From Candidatus Caccousia avicola (GTDB lineage: Bacteria > Bacillota > Clostridia > Oscillospirales > Acutalibacteraceae): a stretch of 32,019 nt of DNA. This document shows positions 16,192 through 23,447 of this stretch, piece by piece. Below the pieces are notes generated by a model, which saw only the letters and a program-made list of their open reading frames with translations, was not told the DNA's origin and made no database searches. The number at the start of each line of letters is the position of its first letter. Position 1 is the first letter of the stretch. The DNA lies in NCBI GenBank assembly GCA_018712435.1, contig DVGZ01000119.1:1-32019 (forward strand). The letters run 5' to 3'. The position numbers and the translations under genes are program-made.

Positions 16192-17304
16192 TCAGGAGCC
16201 CTGGGGGATATCGGCGAAAAGATGATCGATGACCTGCGCCATCCGTTCGCTCATGGATTCCTCCTCCCCCGCCGTGAGGGCGTACAGCACCAGCCAATCG
16301 GTCGCGTTGCGCGGGTCCAGGGCGGGCATCCCGCAGTCCAGCAGGATCGCGTTGAGCACCCACCAGTGATCCTCCAAACGCTCCTGGATGGTCAGGTAAT
16401 CCTCATCCGTCTCGTGGTATTCTCCATCCACCACATTTTCCGTGATGACATACAGCAGCAAAAGCAGCTTCCGGGACACGTCCTCCCGGTGCGCGCGGAT
16501 GTTTTTGAGGGCCGTGGTGTTGGGCCAGTTGCGCTTGAGCAGCTTCTGCACCACGGAATAGCCGCCCCGGCTGCGCCCGGAGGGCATATGCAGGGAAAGG
16601 TAGCGCTCCATCACCGTTTCCAGCGAATAGTCCTCCTCCTGCGCGCCTTCCCAGCCGGTGTCCGGGTGCGTCAGCTGGCTCAGATATTTTTCAAAATAGT
16701 GATACGCCCGCAGATGGAGCTGGCCAAACTGCTCCAGATGGTCAAGGTAGGTCTGGTGCAGGCTGTCCACATCATAGACAAAGGAAAACGCGTGCTTGAG
16801 CTCCCGCGTCAGATGGACGCTGCTTTTCTGGTAGGCGGTCAGGCGCGGCGGAGCGGGGAGGGATTCGAAAAAGGTTTTGGCTTCCTCGTAGCCCCGATCG
16901 TTGCGCAGAAACCACACATAGATCGTGTCCTTCGGATCCCGGTAGTGCACCCCGTAGCCGGTGCACTGGCCCAGCAGAAAGCTGGCCTGGGCCTCGGAGA
17001 GATCGAGCGCAAAGGCGATGCGGAAAACGTCCTCGCGCCGGGTGGGCTGATTTTTGCCGTCCAGCCAGTTCTGCACCTTCCGGGCGACGGAATCCGGGGA
17101 GCTTTCCGGCTCATATGCCTGCAAAGAGGTGGTCAGACGCAGGGAGAGATCCGGGTACGGGTACTGATCCCGCAGGGTTTCCGAGAAGGTGCGCAGCATA
17201 ATCCGGCCGTCCTGCAAATACTGGGACGCCATTTCCGGCGTCATCGCGCCGGAACGAAGAAATTCATATTCCGCCGCTGCCCGCGTGGTCAATTGGATTT
17301 CCAT
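16192..17304 (-). CDS. HTH (XRE-like) protein with large helical C-terminal domain
   Basis: A 370-residue protein. Residues about 65-110 (SSPDSVARKVQNWLDGKNQP, then EDVFRIAFALDLSEAQASFLLG) look like a Cro/CI-type helix-turn-helix variant seen in uncharacterised Firmicutes regulators; the following YGVHYRDPKD is also typical of that group. The remaining 250 residues are helical, with no recognised enzyme motif and no membrane helix. It ends against the large kinase gene and shares its terminator, so a regulatory link to the signalling island is plausible but unproven. The ATG at 17304 follows GGGGGAG by 10 nt. DNA binding is inferred only from the motif. Confidence 0.75.
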   Translation of the reverse strand: MEIQLTTRAAAEYEFLRSGAMTPEMASQYLQDGRIMLRTFSETLRDQYPYPDLSLRLTTSLQAYEPESSPDSVARKVQNWLDGKNQPTRREDVFRIAFALDLSEAQASFLLGQCTGYGVHYRDPKDTIYVWFLRNDRGYEEAKTFFESLPAPPRLTAYQKSSVHLTRELKHAFSFVYDVDSLHQTYLDHLEQFGQLHLRAYHYFEKYLSQLTHPDTGWEGAQEEDYSLETVMERYLSLHMPSGRSRGGYSVVQKLLKRNWPNTTALKNIRAHREDVSRKLLLLLYVITENVVDGEYHETDEDYLTIQERLEDHWWVLNAILLDCGMPALDPRNATDWLVLYALTAGEEESMSERMAQVIDHLFADIPQGS

Positions 17305-17315
17305 TCCGGTATCAC

Positions 17316-17402
17316 TCCCCCTGTGCTTTTCCGCGCAAAACGCCGGAAAATCAGCTGCCTTCCAGAATTTTCATAGTTTTATTGTAATCGTACACAGGGG
17401 GA
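17316..17402. promoter_or_regulatory. Inverted repeat flanking the HTH gene leader, possible operator
   Basis: TCCCCCTGTG (17316-17325) at the ribosome binding region and its exact reverse complement CACAGGGGGA (17393-17402) within the promoter spacer. The centres are about 77 bp apart. One arm lies upstream of transcription, so RNA pairing cannot explain it; a DNA loop or paired operators could. Confidence 0.4.
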
Positions 17403-17409
17403 ATGTCAA
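17381..17409 (-). promoter_or_regulatory. Promoter of the HTH gene
   Basis: On the minus strand TTGACA (17404-17409), 17-nt spacer, TACAAT (17381-17386): near-consensus sigma-A promoter, about 77 nt before the start codon. Confidence 0.88.
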
Positions 17410-17522
17410 CGAAAAGGCCCGATTCCGCTCCCCGGATTTTCTCCGCGCCCGCTGTCAGAAGCAGCAGAGCTGACCGGGGTTTGTGTGCCGATAGGGAAGA
17501 ATCCTTTCTTATGTATTGGGGG

Positions 17523-17609
17523 TTATTTCTTTTTTCTCAGAACGTCATATACGATAATTCCGCCCAAAATCAGGGCGATCAGAAAACCTGCCGCTCTCTT
17601 TGCATATGC
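17523..17609 (-). pseudogene. Vestigial small membrane-peptide frame
   Basis: On the minus strand the frame ending at TAA (17523-17525) reads AYAKRAAGFLIALILGGIIV and then YDVLRKKK: a hydrophobic helix with positive ends, as in a small membrane protein. No ATG, GTG or TTG with a ribosome binding site lies upstream, and the frame runs back through the tRNA terminator. It may be the tail of a lost gene or chance. Confidence 0.2.
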
Positions 17610-17625
17610 GGGTGTGAATATGAAG

Positions 17626-17672
17626 CAAAAAAGGCTGAACCCAGAACGAAAAATGCGTTCTGGGTTCAGCCT
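17626..17672 (-). terminator. Terminator of tRNA-Leu
   Basis: A 17-bp perfect stem (17632-17648 with 17656-17672, 7-nt loop) followed on the minus strand by TTTTTT. The hairpin starts exactly at the end of the encoded CCA of the tRNA. Confidence 0.93.
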
Positions 17673-17758
17673 GGTGCCGCTGACCGGGATCGAACCGGTA
17701 CGGTGTTGCCACCGAGGGATTTTAAGTCCCTTGCGTCTGCCAATTCCGCCACAGCGGC
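17672..17758 (-). tRNA. tRNA-Leu, anticodon UAA
   Basis: 87-nt class II tRNA with the CCA end encoded. Acceptor stem GCCGCTG/CAGCGGC, D-arm GGCGGAATTGGCAGACGC, anticodon stem GGGA/TCCC with loop CTTAAAA (anticodon TAA), long variable arm CGGTGGCAACACCG, T-arm with GGTTCGATCC. The long variable arm and the anticodon agree on leucine. Confidence 0.97.
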
Positions 17759-17763
17759 TTATG

Positions 17764-17799
17764 CGGAAGGATGCTCAAAAGTTTCCCTTTGAGCACTTC
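17764..17799 (-). other. Strong hairpin in the tRNA-Leu 5' leader
   Basis: GGAAG-TGCTCAAA pairs with TTTGAGCA-(2-nt bulge)-CTTCC between the promoter and the mature 5' end. There is no T-run, so it is not a terminator; it may help 5' processing or mark the end of the upstream transcript. Confidence 0.5.
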
Positions 17800-17802
17800 C
17801 GT

Positions 17803-17831
17803 ATTATAGCATAAATGAAAGGCGAAAGCAA
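17803..17831 (-). promoter_or_regulatory. Promoter of tRNA-Leu
   Basis: TTGCTT (17826-17831), 17-nt spacer, TATAAT (17803-17808) on the minus strand. Confidence 0.85.
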
Positions 17832-17850
17832 TTCTTTCTTGACGTGAGAA

Positions 17851-18420
17851 TCAGTGCAGATCTTCCTGATAATGCGCGCGCTCGCCGCCGATATATTTCG
17901 GGCGGGTGCGGGCGCACAGCAGGATGGCTTCGCCGATCCGCGAAACGCTCAGGCGCACCGGAACGGCGACGGGAGCCAGGTGCATCCCGATCAGCGTTCC
18001 GCCGATGTCCAGACCCGCGCGGGCGCGGATCGCTTCCACGGCGCAGGGGGACTCCATCCGCTGCCAGACGGCGGTCGCAAAGGAGCCGCCCGCCTTGGGC
18101 TGCGGGACAACGTTCACGCGCTCCAAACGGTGCAGGCGACGCGCCGCGTCCTCCACAATCAGAGCCCGGTTGAGATGCTCGCAGCACTGGGCGGCGAGAA
18201 AGATGCCCCGGCGTTCCAGAACAGGGTAGAGGCCGTCAACGATGGCCTGCGCCACCTCCGGGCTGGAATCCGTGCCGATGCGGCTTCCGGATACCTCGCT
18301 CGACGAGCAGCCCACCACAAAAAGATCGCCTTCCTCCAGCTTCGCCAGATCCAACAATTCGGATGCGGCCCGCTCCGCCTGTTCGCGGACGGTGTGCAGA
18401 AATTCTTCCTTATTCTCCAT
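17851..18420 (-). CDS. UPF0340/TIGR01440 family protein (YwlG-like)
   Basis: A 189-residue cytoplasmic protein of the widespread Firmicutes family UPF0340, whose biochemical role is unknown. Family hallmarks are FVVGCSSSEVSGSRIGTDSS, the Cys pair in LAAQCCEHLNRALIVE and RAGLDIGGTLIGMHL. Start choice: an ATG at 18429 overlaps the upstream stop but has its Shine-Dalgarno only 2 nt away, while the ATG at 18420 has AAAGGAG 10 nt before it and is preferred. It is co-transcribed with the histidine phosphatase directly upstream. Confidence 0.92.
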   Translation of the reverse strand: MENKEEFLHTVREQAERAASELLDLAKLEEGDLFVVGCSSSEVSGSRIGTDSSPEVAQAIVDGLYPVLERRGIFLAAQCCEHLNRALIVEDAARRLHRLERVNVVPQPKAGGSFATAVWQRMESPCAVEAIRARAGLDIGGTLIGMHLAPVAVPVRLSVSRIGEAILLCARTRPKYIGGERAHYQEDLH

Positions 18421-18425
18421 CGCGT

Positions 18426-19145
18426 TCATTCTCCTTTCTCCGTGTCCTCCTTCTTCCCGTAAGCGCGGTCCGCCGCCTCACGGGCCAGGTCAATCACCAG
18501 ACGTTCGTTTTGCTCGCCCTCTGTCTGTTCTCCCGCCGGAAGCGTGGCATACACCTCCGCCACCATGGAGCGCATCCAGAGGCCGGGCGTGATGCGCAGG
18601 GAATAGCCGCAGCCGTTGCCGGTCAGCCAGTCGTAAAAGCCGGCCTTCGGCAGGCCGTAAGCGGAGAGGATGGTCATAATCACGCCGCCGTGCGTGACGA
18701 TGACGGCGCTGGTGGTGCGGCTGCGCAGCATATCCTCCACCAGCTTTTCAAAGGCTTCGCAGACGCGGTGCATAAAGACCGCGCCGGATTCTCCGCCGGG
18801 CGGCGTGGCCTGCGCGCCGCTCTCCATCCACTTGGCAAAGGAGGGATCCTCCTCCATCAGCTCCTTGGCGGTTTTTCCTTCCCATTCGCCGAAATCGCAT
18901 TCCCGCAGGCCCTCCACCACCACCGGCTCCGCGTCCGGATAGAGAATATTTAAGGTTTCGCGGCAGCGGAGCAGCGGGCTGCAATAGTAAGCCTGCGCCG
19001 TGGGATAGCCGCCCGCACGGCTCAGCTCGCGCAGCTGTTCGGCTCCTTCCGGCGCAAGAGGCAGATCCGTTCTGCCGATATACTGGCCGAGCTGATTTCC
19101 CTTTGTCGCGCCGTGGCGGATCAGATGAATCGTGTAGGACTGCAT
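18426..19145 (-). CDS. Histidine phosphatase family protein (phosphoglycerate mutase-like)
   Basis: A 239-residue protein of the branch 1 histidine phosphatases. The phosphohistidine motif is IHLIRHGATKGNQ near the N-terminus; the other core residues appear as CSPLLRCRETL (Arg), ECDFGEWEGKTA (Glu) and VIVTHGGVIM (second His). The pattern is that of CobC/alpha-ribazole phosphatase and GpmB-like enzymes acting on small phosphoesters; the substrate is not predictable and no cobalamin genes are nearby. The C-terminal 35 residues are charged and not part of the core. ATG 19145 with AAAAGGAG is preferred over an upstream start at 19166. No clear promoter was found in the 190-bp gap to the divergent XRE gene. 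Confidence 0.9.
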   Translation of the reverse strand: MQSYTIHLIRHGATKGNQLGQYIGRTDLPLAPEGAEQLRELSRAGGYPTAQAYYCSPLLRCRETLNILYPDAEPVVVEGLRECDFGEWEGKTAKELMEEDPSFAKWMESGAQATPPGGESGAVFMHRVCEAFEKLVEDMLRSRTTSAVIVTHGGVIMTILSAYGLPKAGFYDWLTGNGCGYSLRITPGLWMRSMVAEVYATLPAGEQTEGEQNERLVIDLAREAADRAYGKKEDTEKGE

Positions 19146-19210
19146 AGGTTTTCTCCTTTTCACCATAAATATTGGGCCTGATTCCCCGAAAAGGCCACTG
19201 TATCTAGCGG

Positions 19211-19239
19211 TTTACAAAATGTTATATATAGTATATACT
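19211..19239 (+). promoter_or_regulatory. Promoter of the XRE gene
   Basis: TTTACA (19211-19216), 17-nt spacer, TATACT (19234-19239), in an AT-rich stretch. Confidence 0.75.
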
Positions 19240-19265
19240 TTACCTTATGTTATCTGTTTTTTCGA

Positions 19266-19280
19266 CCCTGTTCGACAGGG
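19266..19280 (+). promoter_or_regulatory. Small inverted repeat in XRE gene leader, possible operator
   Basis: CCCTG-TTCGA-CAGGG just downstream of the promoter, within a run of TCGAC repeats (19262-19288). It could be an autoregulatory operator of the XRE protein or an RNA hairpin. Confidence 0.35.
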
Positions 19281-19334
19281 CTCGACCCGACCCATTCAGG
19301 CCGGGATCGATGGGCAAGAGGAGGAACTTCGGAT

Positions 19335-20048
19335 ATGAACAGCCATTTTCCGCGCATCATCACCCTGCTCCGCAAGGAAAGGGGACTCAGCCAGAAAAAA
19401 GCCGCCGAAGCCCTGCAAATTTCGCAGGCGCTGCTTTCCCATTACGAGAAGGGGATCCGGGAATGCGGACTGGATTTCGTCGTGCGCGCCGCCGATTTTT
19501 ACGGCGTTTCCTGCGACTACCTTCTCGGCCGGACGCCGGACCGCAGCGGCGCAATTCTCACGATGGAGGACATCCCCGACCCGGACGCGGCCGGAAAGGA
19601 AAACCGTTTCCGCGGCAGCCTTCTGCCCACGCTCAATAAGAAGCTGATTGCAAACTCGCTCAACATCGTTTATGATCTGCTGCAAAACTGCAACAACAAG
19701 GCGGTGACGAACGAGATTTCCGGCGCGCTGAGCGCGTCCGTTTACAAGGCCTTCCGCATTCTCTATTCGGCAAACAGCAAAAACCCGCAGGGGATGTTCG
19801 CCGTGCCGGAGCGATTGAGCAAGGGCGCGGCTGACGCGGCCCAGAGCATCGCGGAATCCAACGCCGCCTGTCTGATGGCGGGAGAGGACGCCGGGGAGCT
19901 GGAGGGAATCGGCAAGGACGAGCCGCCCGCCCTTTCTCCGGAGCAGATTTCGGAACGGTATCCGCTGTTCGCGAACTCGCTGTTTAACCTGATCCGCAAC
20001 ACGGAAGCGCGCATGGGCATTTCCCCGCAGGGAAAGAAAGACAAATAA
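19335..20048 (+). CDS. XRE-family transcriptional regulator
   Basis: A 237-residue protein with an N-terminal Cro/CI helix-turn-helix (residues about 6-65: ITLLRKERGLSQKKAAEALQ, ISQALLSHYEKGIRE, then YGVSCDYLLGRTPD, the usual end of this HTH type). A helical C-terminal domain of unknown function follows (about 90-225). It is divergent from the histidine phosphatase gene. RBS GAGGAGG before ATG 19335. Targets cannot be inferred; autoregulation is plausible from the leader repeat. Confidence 0.92.
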   Translation: MNSHFPRIITLLRKERGLSQKKAAEALQISQALLSHYEKGIRECGLDFVVRAADFYGVSCDYLLGRTPDRSGAILTMEDIPDPDAAGKENRFRGSLLPTLNKKLIANSLNIVYDLLQNCNNKAVTNEISGALSASVYKAFRILYSANSKNPQGMFAVPERLSKGAADAAQSIAESNAACLMAGEDAGELEGIGKDEPPALSPEQISERYPLFANSLFNLIRNTEARMGISPQGKKDK

Positions 20049-20065
20049 CGGCCGCCAGGCTGTGG

Positions 20066-20097
20066 AAAGCCGCTCCCATATCCGGGGGCGGCTTTTT
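20066..20097 (+). terminator. Terminator of XRE gene
   Basis: AAAGCCGCTCCC (20066-20077), 6-nt loop, GGGGGCGGCTTT (20084-20095) and TT; one G-U pair. Confidence 0.85.
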
Positions 20098-20099
20098 CA

Positions 20100-20525
20100 T
20101 CAGCAGAGCTTGAGAGCTTCCACGCCGCGGTTCGTCAGGTAGGCACGGCCCTTGCGCAGCACCGCCAGGTCAAACAGGAATCCCTCCCGTTTCGCCCCTT
20201 CCATGACGGTGTGGCAAAACATTTCGTATAGTTTGCTTCTATAATACACATCGTAGTCGCCCGCCGCCCAGACGGAAACAGTATAATCAAGGAACACAAG
20301 GCCCAGCTCCATCAAATGACGCAGAGCGTCGGAGCGCTCGCGCACCAGCTCCATGGAGTCGGTTTCCTCCGTGATGCGTACATAGTTGAGAGCGACGGAG
20401 ACGAGCTCCGGCTCCTGATCGCTGTGAAGCTCAAAGCGTGCCACGGGATAGCGCGTGGACTGGCTCAGCTCCACCAGAATCCGCTTCTCGCGGGCGGTTA
20501 AATCCAAATGGGACAACTGCGGCAT
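20100..20525 (-). CDS. Hypothetical protein, 141 residues
   Basis: I do not recognise this family. The protein is soluble and mixed helix/strand. LDLTAREKRILVELSQSTRY followed by PVARFEL at the N-terminus has the look of a winged-helix start, and the C-terminal RKGRAYLTNRGVEALKL resembles the end of a winged-helix domain, but this is only suggestive. It follows the NagZ-like gene by 40 nt on the same strand, with a weak AAAGGGTG site before ATG 20525. Longer starts up to 20609 would overlap the NagZ gene and are not used. Confidence 0.65.
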   Translation of the reverse strand: MPQLSHLDLTAREKRILVELSQSTRYPVARFELHSDQEPELVSVALNYVRITEETDSMELVRERSDALRHLMELGLVFLDYTVSVWAAGDYDVYYRSKLYEMFCHTVMEGAKREGFLFDLAVLRKGRAYLTNRGVEALKLC

Positions 20526-20565
20526 GACAAAAAGCACCCTTTCTTTTTCGGCTGGGAGTCTGCTG

Positions 20566-21885
20566 TTACAGCAGCCCCATGGCGTATTTTGCGGCCAGAA
20601 TCCGCACAACGGACTCCATGAGCCGGTCCTGCGATACCTCGCCGCTCTCCACAGCGCTGAGCAGCGCCTGATAATCCGTGCGGGGATCGGAGGAGAGCAG
20701 GATATCGTTTCCCGCCAGAAAAGCGGTCACAGCGGGACTTTTTCCGCCGGTAAAATCGGTGATGGCATCCATAATGAGATCGTCCGTCATGACAAGCCCC
20801 GTAAAGCCCAGCTCGTCCCGCAGGATCTCGTTCACCTTGGGGGAAAGCGACGCGGGCGCGTCGGGATCCATGCACTCCACGACGTTATGGGACACGAGCA
20901 CAAACTGCGCGCCCGCCTCAATGCCCGCCCGGAACGGCAGGAAATCGGAGGTTTCAAACGTCTCCATCGGCCGCTTGTCGTAGACAAGGCCGGTGTGCGT
21001 GTCGCCGTTGTTTCCATAGCCGGGGAAGTGTTTGAGCGTGCAGGCCAGCCCATTTTCCAGATACGTTTCCACACAGACGCGGATATAGTCTGCCGTCGTC
21101 TGCGCGTCCTGCCCGAGCGAGCGGTCATAAATGAAATCGGACGGATTGGTGGAAATGTCCGCCACGGGCGCGAGATTCAGGTTCAGCCCAAGGCTTTTCA
21201 GCAGCTGCGCCTTGTCACGCGTGTCAATCACAACGGAATCGAGCTGCGTCCGCGCGTACACCTGCTGGGGCGACTCGAATTTCTGGCTGGCATACTGGGA
21301 AAAGCGGCTGATGCGCACGACGGTGCCGCCCTCCTCGTCGCAGCAGAAAAACATGGGGGTACGGCTGGAATTCTGGAAGGAGGAGAGTGTTTCCGGTACG
21401 GTTTCCTTCGTCTTGCCCTCGAAGAAATCGGCCATCAGGCAGTAGCCGCCCGGCTGGCAGTCGTCGATCAGCTTTACGGCTCCCTCCGTGGGACAGCGGA
21501 AAATAAACACCTGACCGACAAGATCGGCGGTGGTCATGGATTTCGCTTTCTGATACGCCCGCTCATAGTATGCGGAAAAAATCCCCTCGTCATCCGGGAT
21601 TCCGGGGGTTTTCGGTTCCTCCGGCTCCGAGGACGCCGGGGACGAGGACGCGGCCTGGGAGGAAGCTTCCGGTTCGGACGAGGGCTGCGCCTGCGAGGAC
21701 TGCGCGGCGGAGGAGGATTCCCCACCGTTGACCAGGTCCACAACGACAGGAAGGGGCTTGACGCTTCCCAGCGCCCAGCCCCCCACAAGACAAACAACGG
21801 CAAGCAGGGTGATCAGACAGGCGCGCGCAATCACGCGCCCCGTACCCGGTCCGTTTCCTTTTTGATATCGCGGATCGCGCGGCAT
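20566..21885 (-). CDS. Membrane-anchored beta-N-acetylhexosaminidase, glycoside hydrolase family 3 (NagZ-like)
   Basis: A 439-residue protein with an N-terminal transmembrane anchor (about residues 18-40), a Ser/Glu/Pro-rich linker to about 95 and a GH3 domain. Landmarks: FFCCDEEGGTVVRI (substrate loop), LNLNLAPVADI, LKHFPGYGNNGDTHTG (the NagZ His/Asp motif, usually KHFPGHG...DSH) and LVMTDDLIMDAI with the catalytic Asp. It should cleave beta-N-acetylglucosamine from cell-wall fragments outside the membrane; Firmicutes NagZ relatives are likewise extracytoplasmic. Start ATG 21885 has AAGGGGG upstream; the frame opens earlier but only through the promoter. Confidence 0.93.
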   Translation of the reverse strand: MPRDPRYQKGNGPGTGRVIARACLITLLAVVCLVGGWALGSVKPLPVVVDLVNGGESSSAAQSSQAQPSSEPEASSQAASSSPASSEPEEPKTPGIPDDEGIFSAYYERAYQKAKSMTTADLVGQVFIFRCPTEGAVKLIDDCQPGGYCLMADFFEGKTKETVPETLSSFQNSSRTPMFFCCDEEGGTVVRISRFSQYASQKFESPQQVYARTQLDSVVIDTRDKAQLLKSLGLNLNLAPVADISTNPSDFIYDRSLGQDAQTTADYIRVCVETYLENGLACTLKHFPGYGNNGDTHTGLVYDKRPMETFETSDFLPFRAGIEAGAQFVLVSHNVVECMDPDAPASLSPKVNEILRDELGFTGLVMTDDLIMDAITDFTGGKSPAVTAFLAGNDILLSSDPRTDYQALLSAVESGEVSQDRLMESVVRILAAKYAMGLL

Positions 21886-21916
21886 GGGGCAAGCCCCCTT
21901 TTGCTCCGTTTTCCTT

Positions 21917-21945
21917 ATTGTACCCCTTTTTTTCCAAAGGTGCAA
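21917..21945 (-). promoter_or_regulatory. Promoter of the NagZ-like gene
   Basis: TTGCAC (21940-21945), 17-nt spacer, TACAAT (21917-21922) on the minus strand. Confidence 0.82.
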
Positions 21946-21976
21946 CACCCGGCGCAAAAAGGATCCCGGCCCCTGC

Positions 21977-23425
21977 TCAGAAGCGGAAATCGCGGCGGTT
22001 GGAAGCCCGGATGGCCTCCACATTCTCCGTGGCGATCGCGCGAACCTTCTCGTTCGGAATCTTTTGCAGCTCCTTCTCGATCAGAGCAAAGCCTGTCTGC
22101 TTCGTCTCCTCCGAAGCGTAGTCCGTCAGGAACTCCGTGAGCGTCATCAGGGCGTTCGGATGGCAGCAGTTTTGGATCTGCCCGTTCTTGCACAGGCTCA
22201 TGAAGCGGTCGCCCGTGCGGCCCTCGCGGTAGCAGGCTGTACAGAAGGAAGGCAGGAAGCCGAGCTCCATCAGCCAGTGGACCACTTCGTCGAGCGTGCG
22301 CTGATCGGAAACGTCGAACTGCTCGGAGTCGTGCGGGCGTTCTTCCTCGGTGTAGCCGCCCACGGAGGTGCGGGACGCGCCGCTGATCTGGGAAATGCCC
22401 ACCTGAAGCGCTTTTTCGCGCACCTGCTGGGATTCGCGCGTGGAAATGATCATGCCGGTGTACGGCACGGCAATGCGGATGCAGGCGATGATTTTGAGGA
22501 AGGTTTCGTCGTCGATCCCGTTGTCAAACGTGTCGGGATCGATGTCGTCGGCACGTTTGAGACGCGGCACGCTGATCGTGTGCGGCCCCACGCCGTGAAC
22601 GGCTTCCAGATGCTCCGCGTGCATGAGCAGGCCCGCGAATTCATATTTGTAGCGCTCCAGCCCAAAGAGCACGCCGAGCCCCACGTCGTCGATGCCGCCC
22701 TCCATGGCGCGATCCATCGCTTCGGTGTGGTATTCGTAGTTGTGCTTCGGTCCTGTGGGATGCAGCTCCAGATAGCTGTCGCGGTGGTACGTCTCCTGGA
22801 ACAGAATATAGGTACCGATCCCGGCTTCTTTGAGCATCCGGTATTCCTCCACCGAGGTCGCGGCGATGTTCACGTTCACGCGGCGGATCGCGCCGTTCTT
22901 GTGCTGGATGGAATAGATTGTCTTGATGGATTCCAGAATATATTCGATGGGATTGTTCACCGGGTCCTCGCCCGCCTCAATCGCGAGACGCTTGTGGCCC
23001 ATGTCCTGCAACGCGATAACCTCGCTGCGGATCTCGTCCTGCGTCAGCTTCTTGCGGCAGATGTGCTTGTTTTTGCTGTGATACGGGCAGTACACGCAGC
23101 CGTTGACGCAGTAGTTGGAGAGATAGAGCGGAGCGAACATGACGATGCGGTTGCCATAGAACGCCAGCTTGATCTCCTCCGCGAGACGGTACATCTCCTC
23201 CACCTTTTCCGGGATCTCGCAGGCGAGCAGCACGGAGGCTTCGCGGTGCGTCAGCCCTTCGCAGTGGACGCCGCTGCCGTTCTTTTTGGGACGTGCCTTT
23301 TCCAGCAGGCTGTCGATCAGCTCGACGTTGTTCTTGTTCTCCTCCGCGTAACGGAGCGTTTCCAGGATCTCCTCGTGGTTGATGAATTCCCCTGCTTTGA
23401 GGGATTTCGGGTTGTACTGTGCCAT
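21977..23425 (-). CDS. hydG: [FeFe]-hydrogenase maturase HydG, radical SAM tyrosine lyase
   Basis: A 482-residue protein, full length for HydG. It splits tyrosine with S-adenosylmethionine and makes the CO and CN- ligands of the H-cluster on an auxiliary iron site. The radical SAM cluster motif is Cys106-x3-Cys110-x2-Cys113 (NYCVNGCVYC). The C-terminal auxiliary cluster motif that separates HydG from ThiH is present (FCTACYREGRTGDRFM, with a third Cys in SLCKNG). RBS AAAGGAAAG before ATG 23425. It follows hydE by 22 nt. Confidence 0.97.
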   Translation of the reverse strand: MAQYNPKSLKAGEFINHEEILETLRYAEENKNNVELIDSLLEKARPKKNGSGVHCEGLTHREASVLLACEIPEKVEEMYRLAEEIKLAFYGNRIVMFAPLYLSNYCVNGCVYCPYHSKNKHICRKKLTQDEIRSEVIALQDMGHKRLAIEAGEDPVNNPIEYILESIKTIYSIQHKNGAIRRVNVNIAATSVEEYRMLKEAGIGTYILFQETYHRDSYLELHPTGPKHNYEYHTEAMDRAMEGGIDDVGLGVLFGLERYKYEFAGLLMHAEHLEAVHGVGPHTISVPRLKRADDIDPDTFDNGIDDETFLKIIACIRIAVPYTGMIISTRESQQVREKALQVGISQISGASRTSVGGYTEEERPHDSEQFDVSDQRTLDEVVHWLMELGFLPSFCTACYREGRTGDRFMSLCKNGQIQNCCHPNALMTLTEFLTDYASEETKQTGFALIEKELQKIPNEKVRAIATENVEAIRASNRRDFRF

Positions 23426-23447
23426 ACTCTCTTTCCTTTCTTTGGGG

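Noticed and set aside
17403-17814. Plus-strand frames of 109 and 129 codons across the tRNA-Leu region
   Set aside because: They run through the tRNA and its terminator in antisense. DRDRTGTVLPP-like translations are the typical product of mis-called ORFs over tRNA genes.
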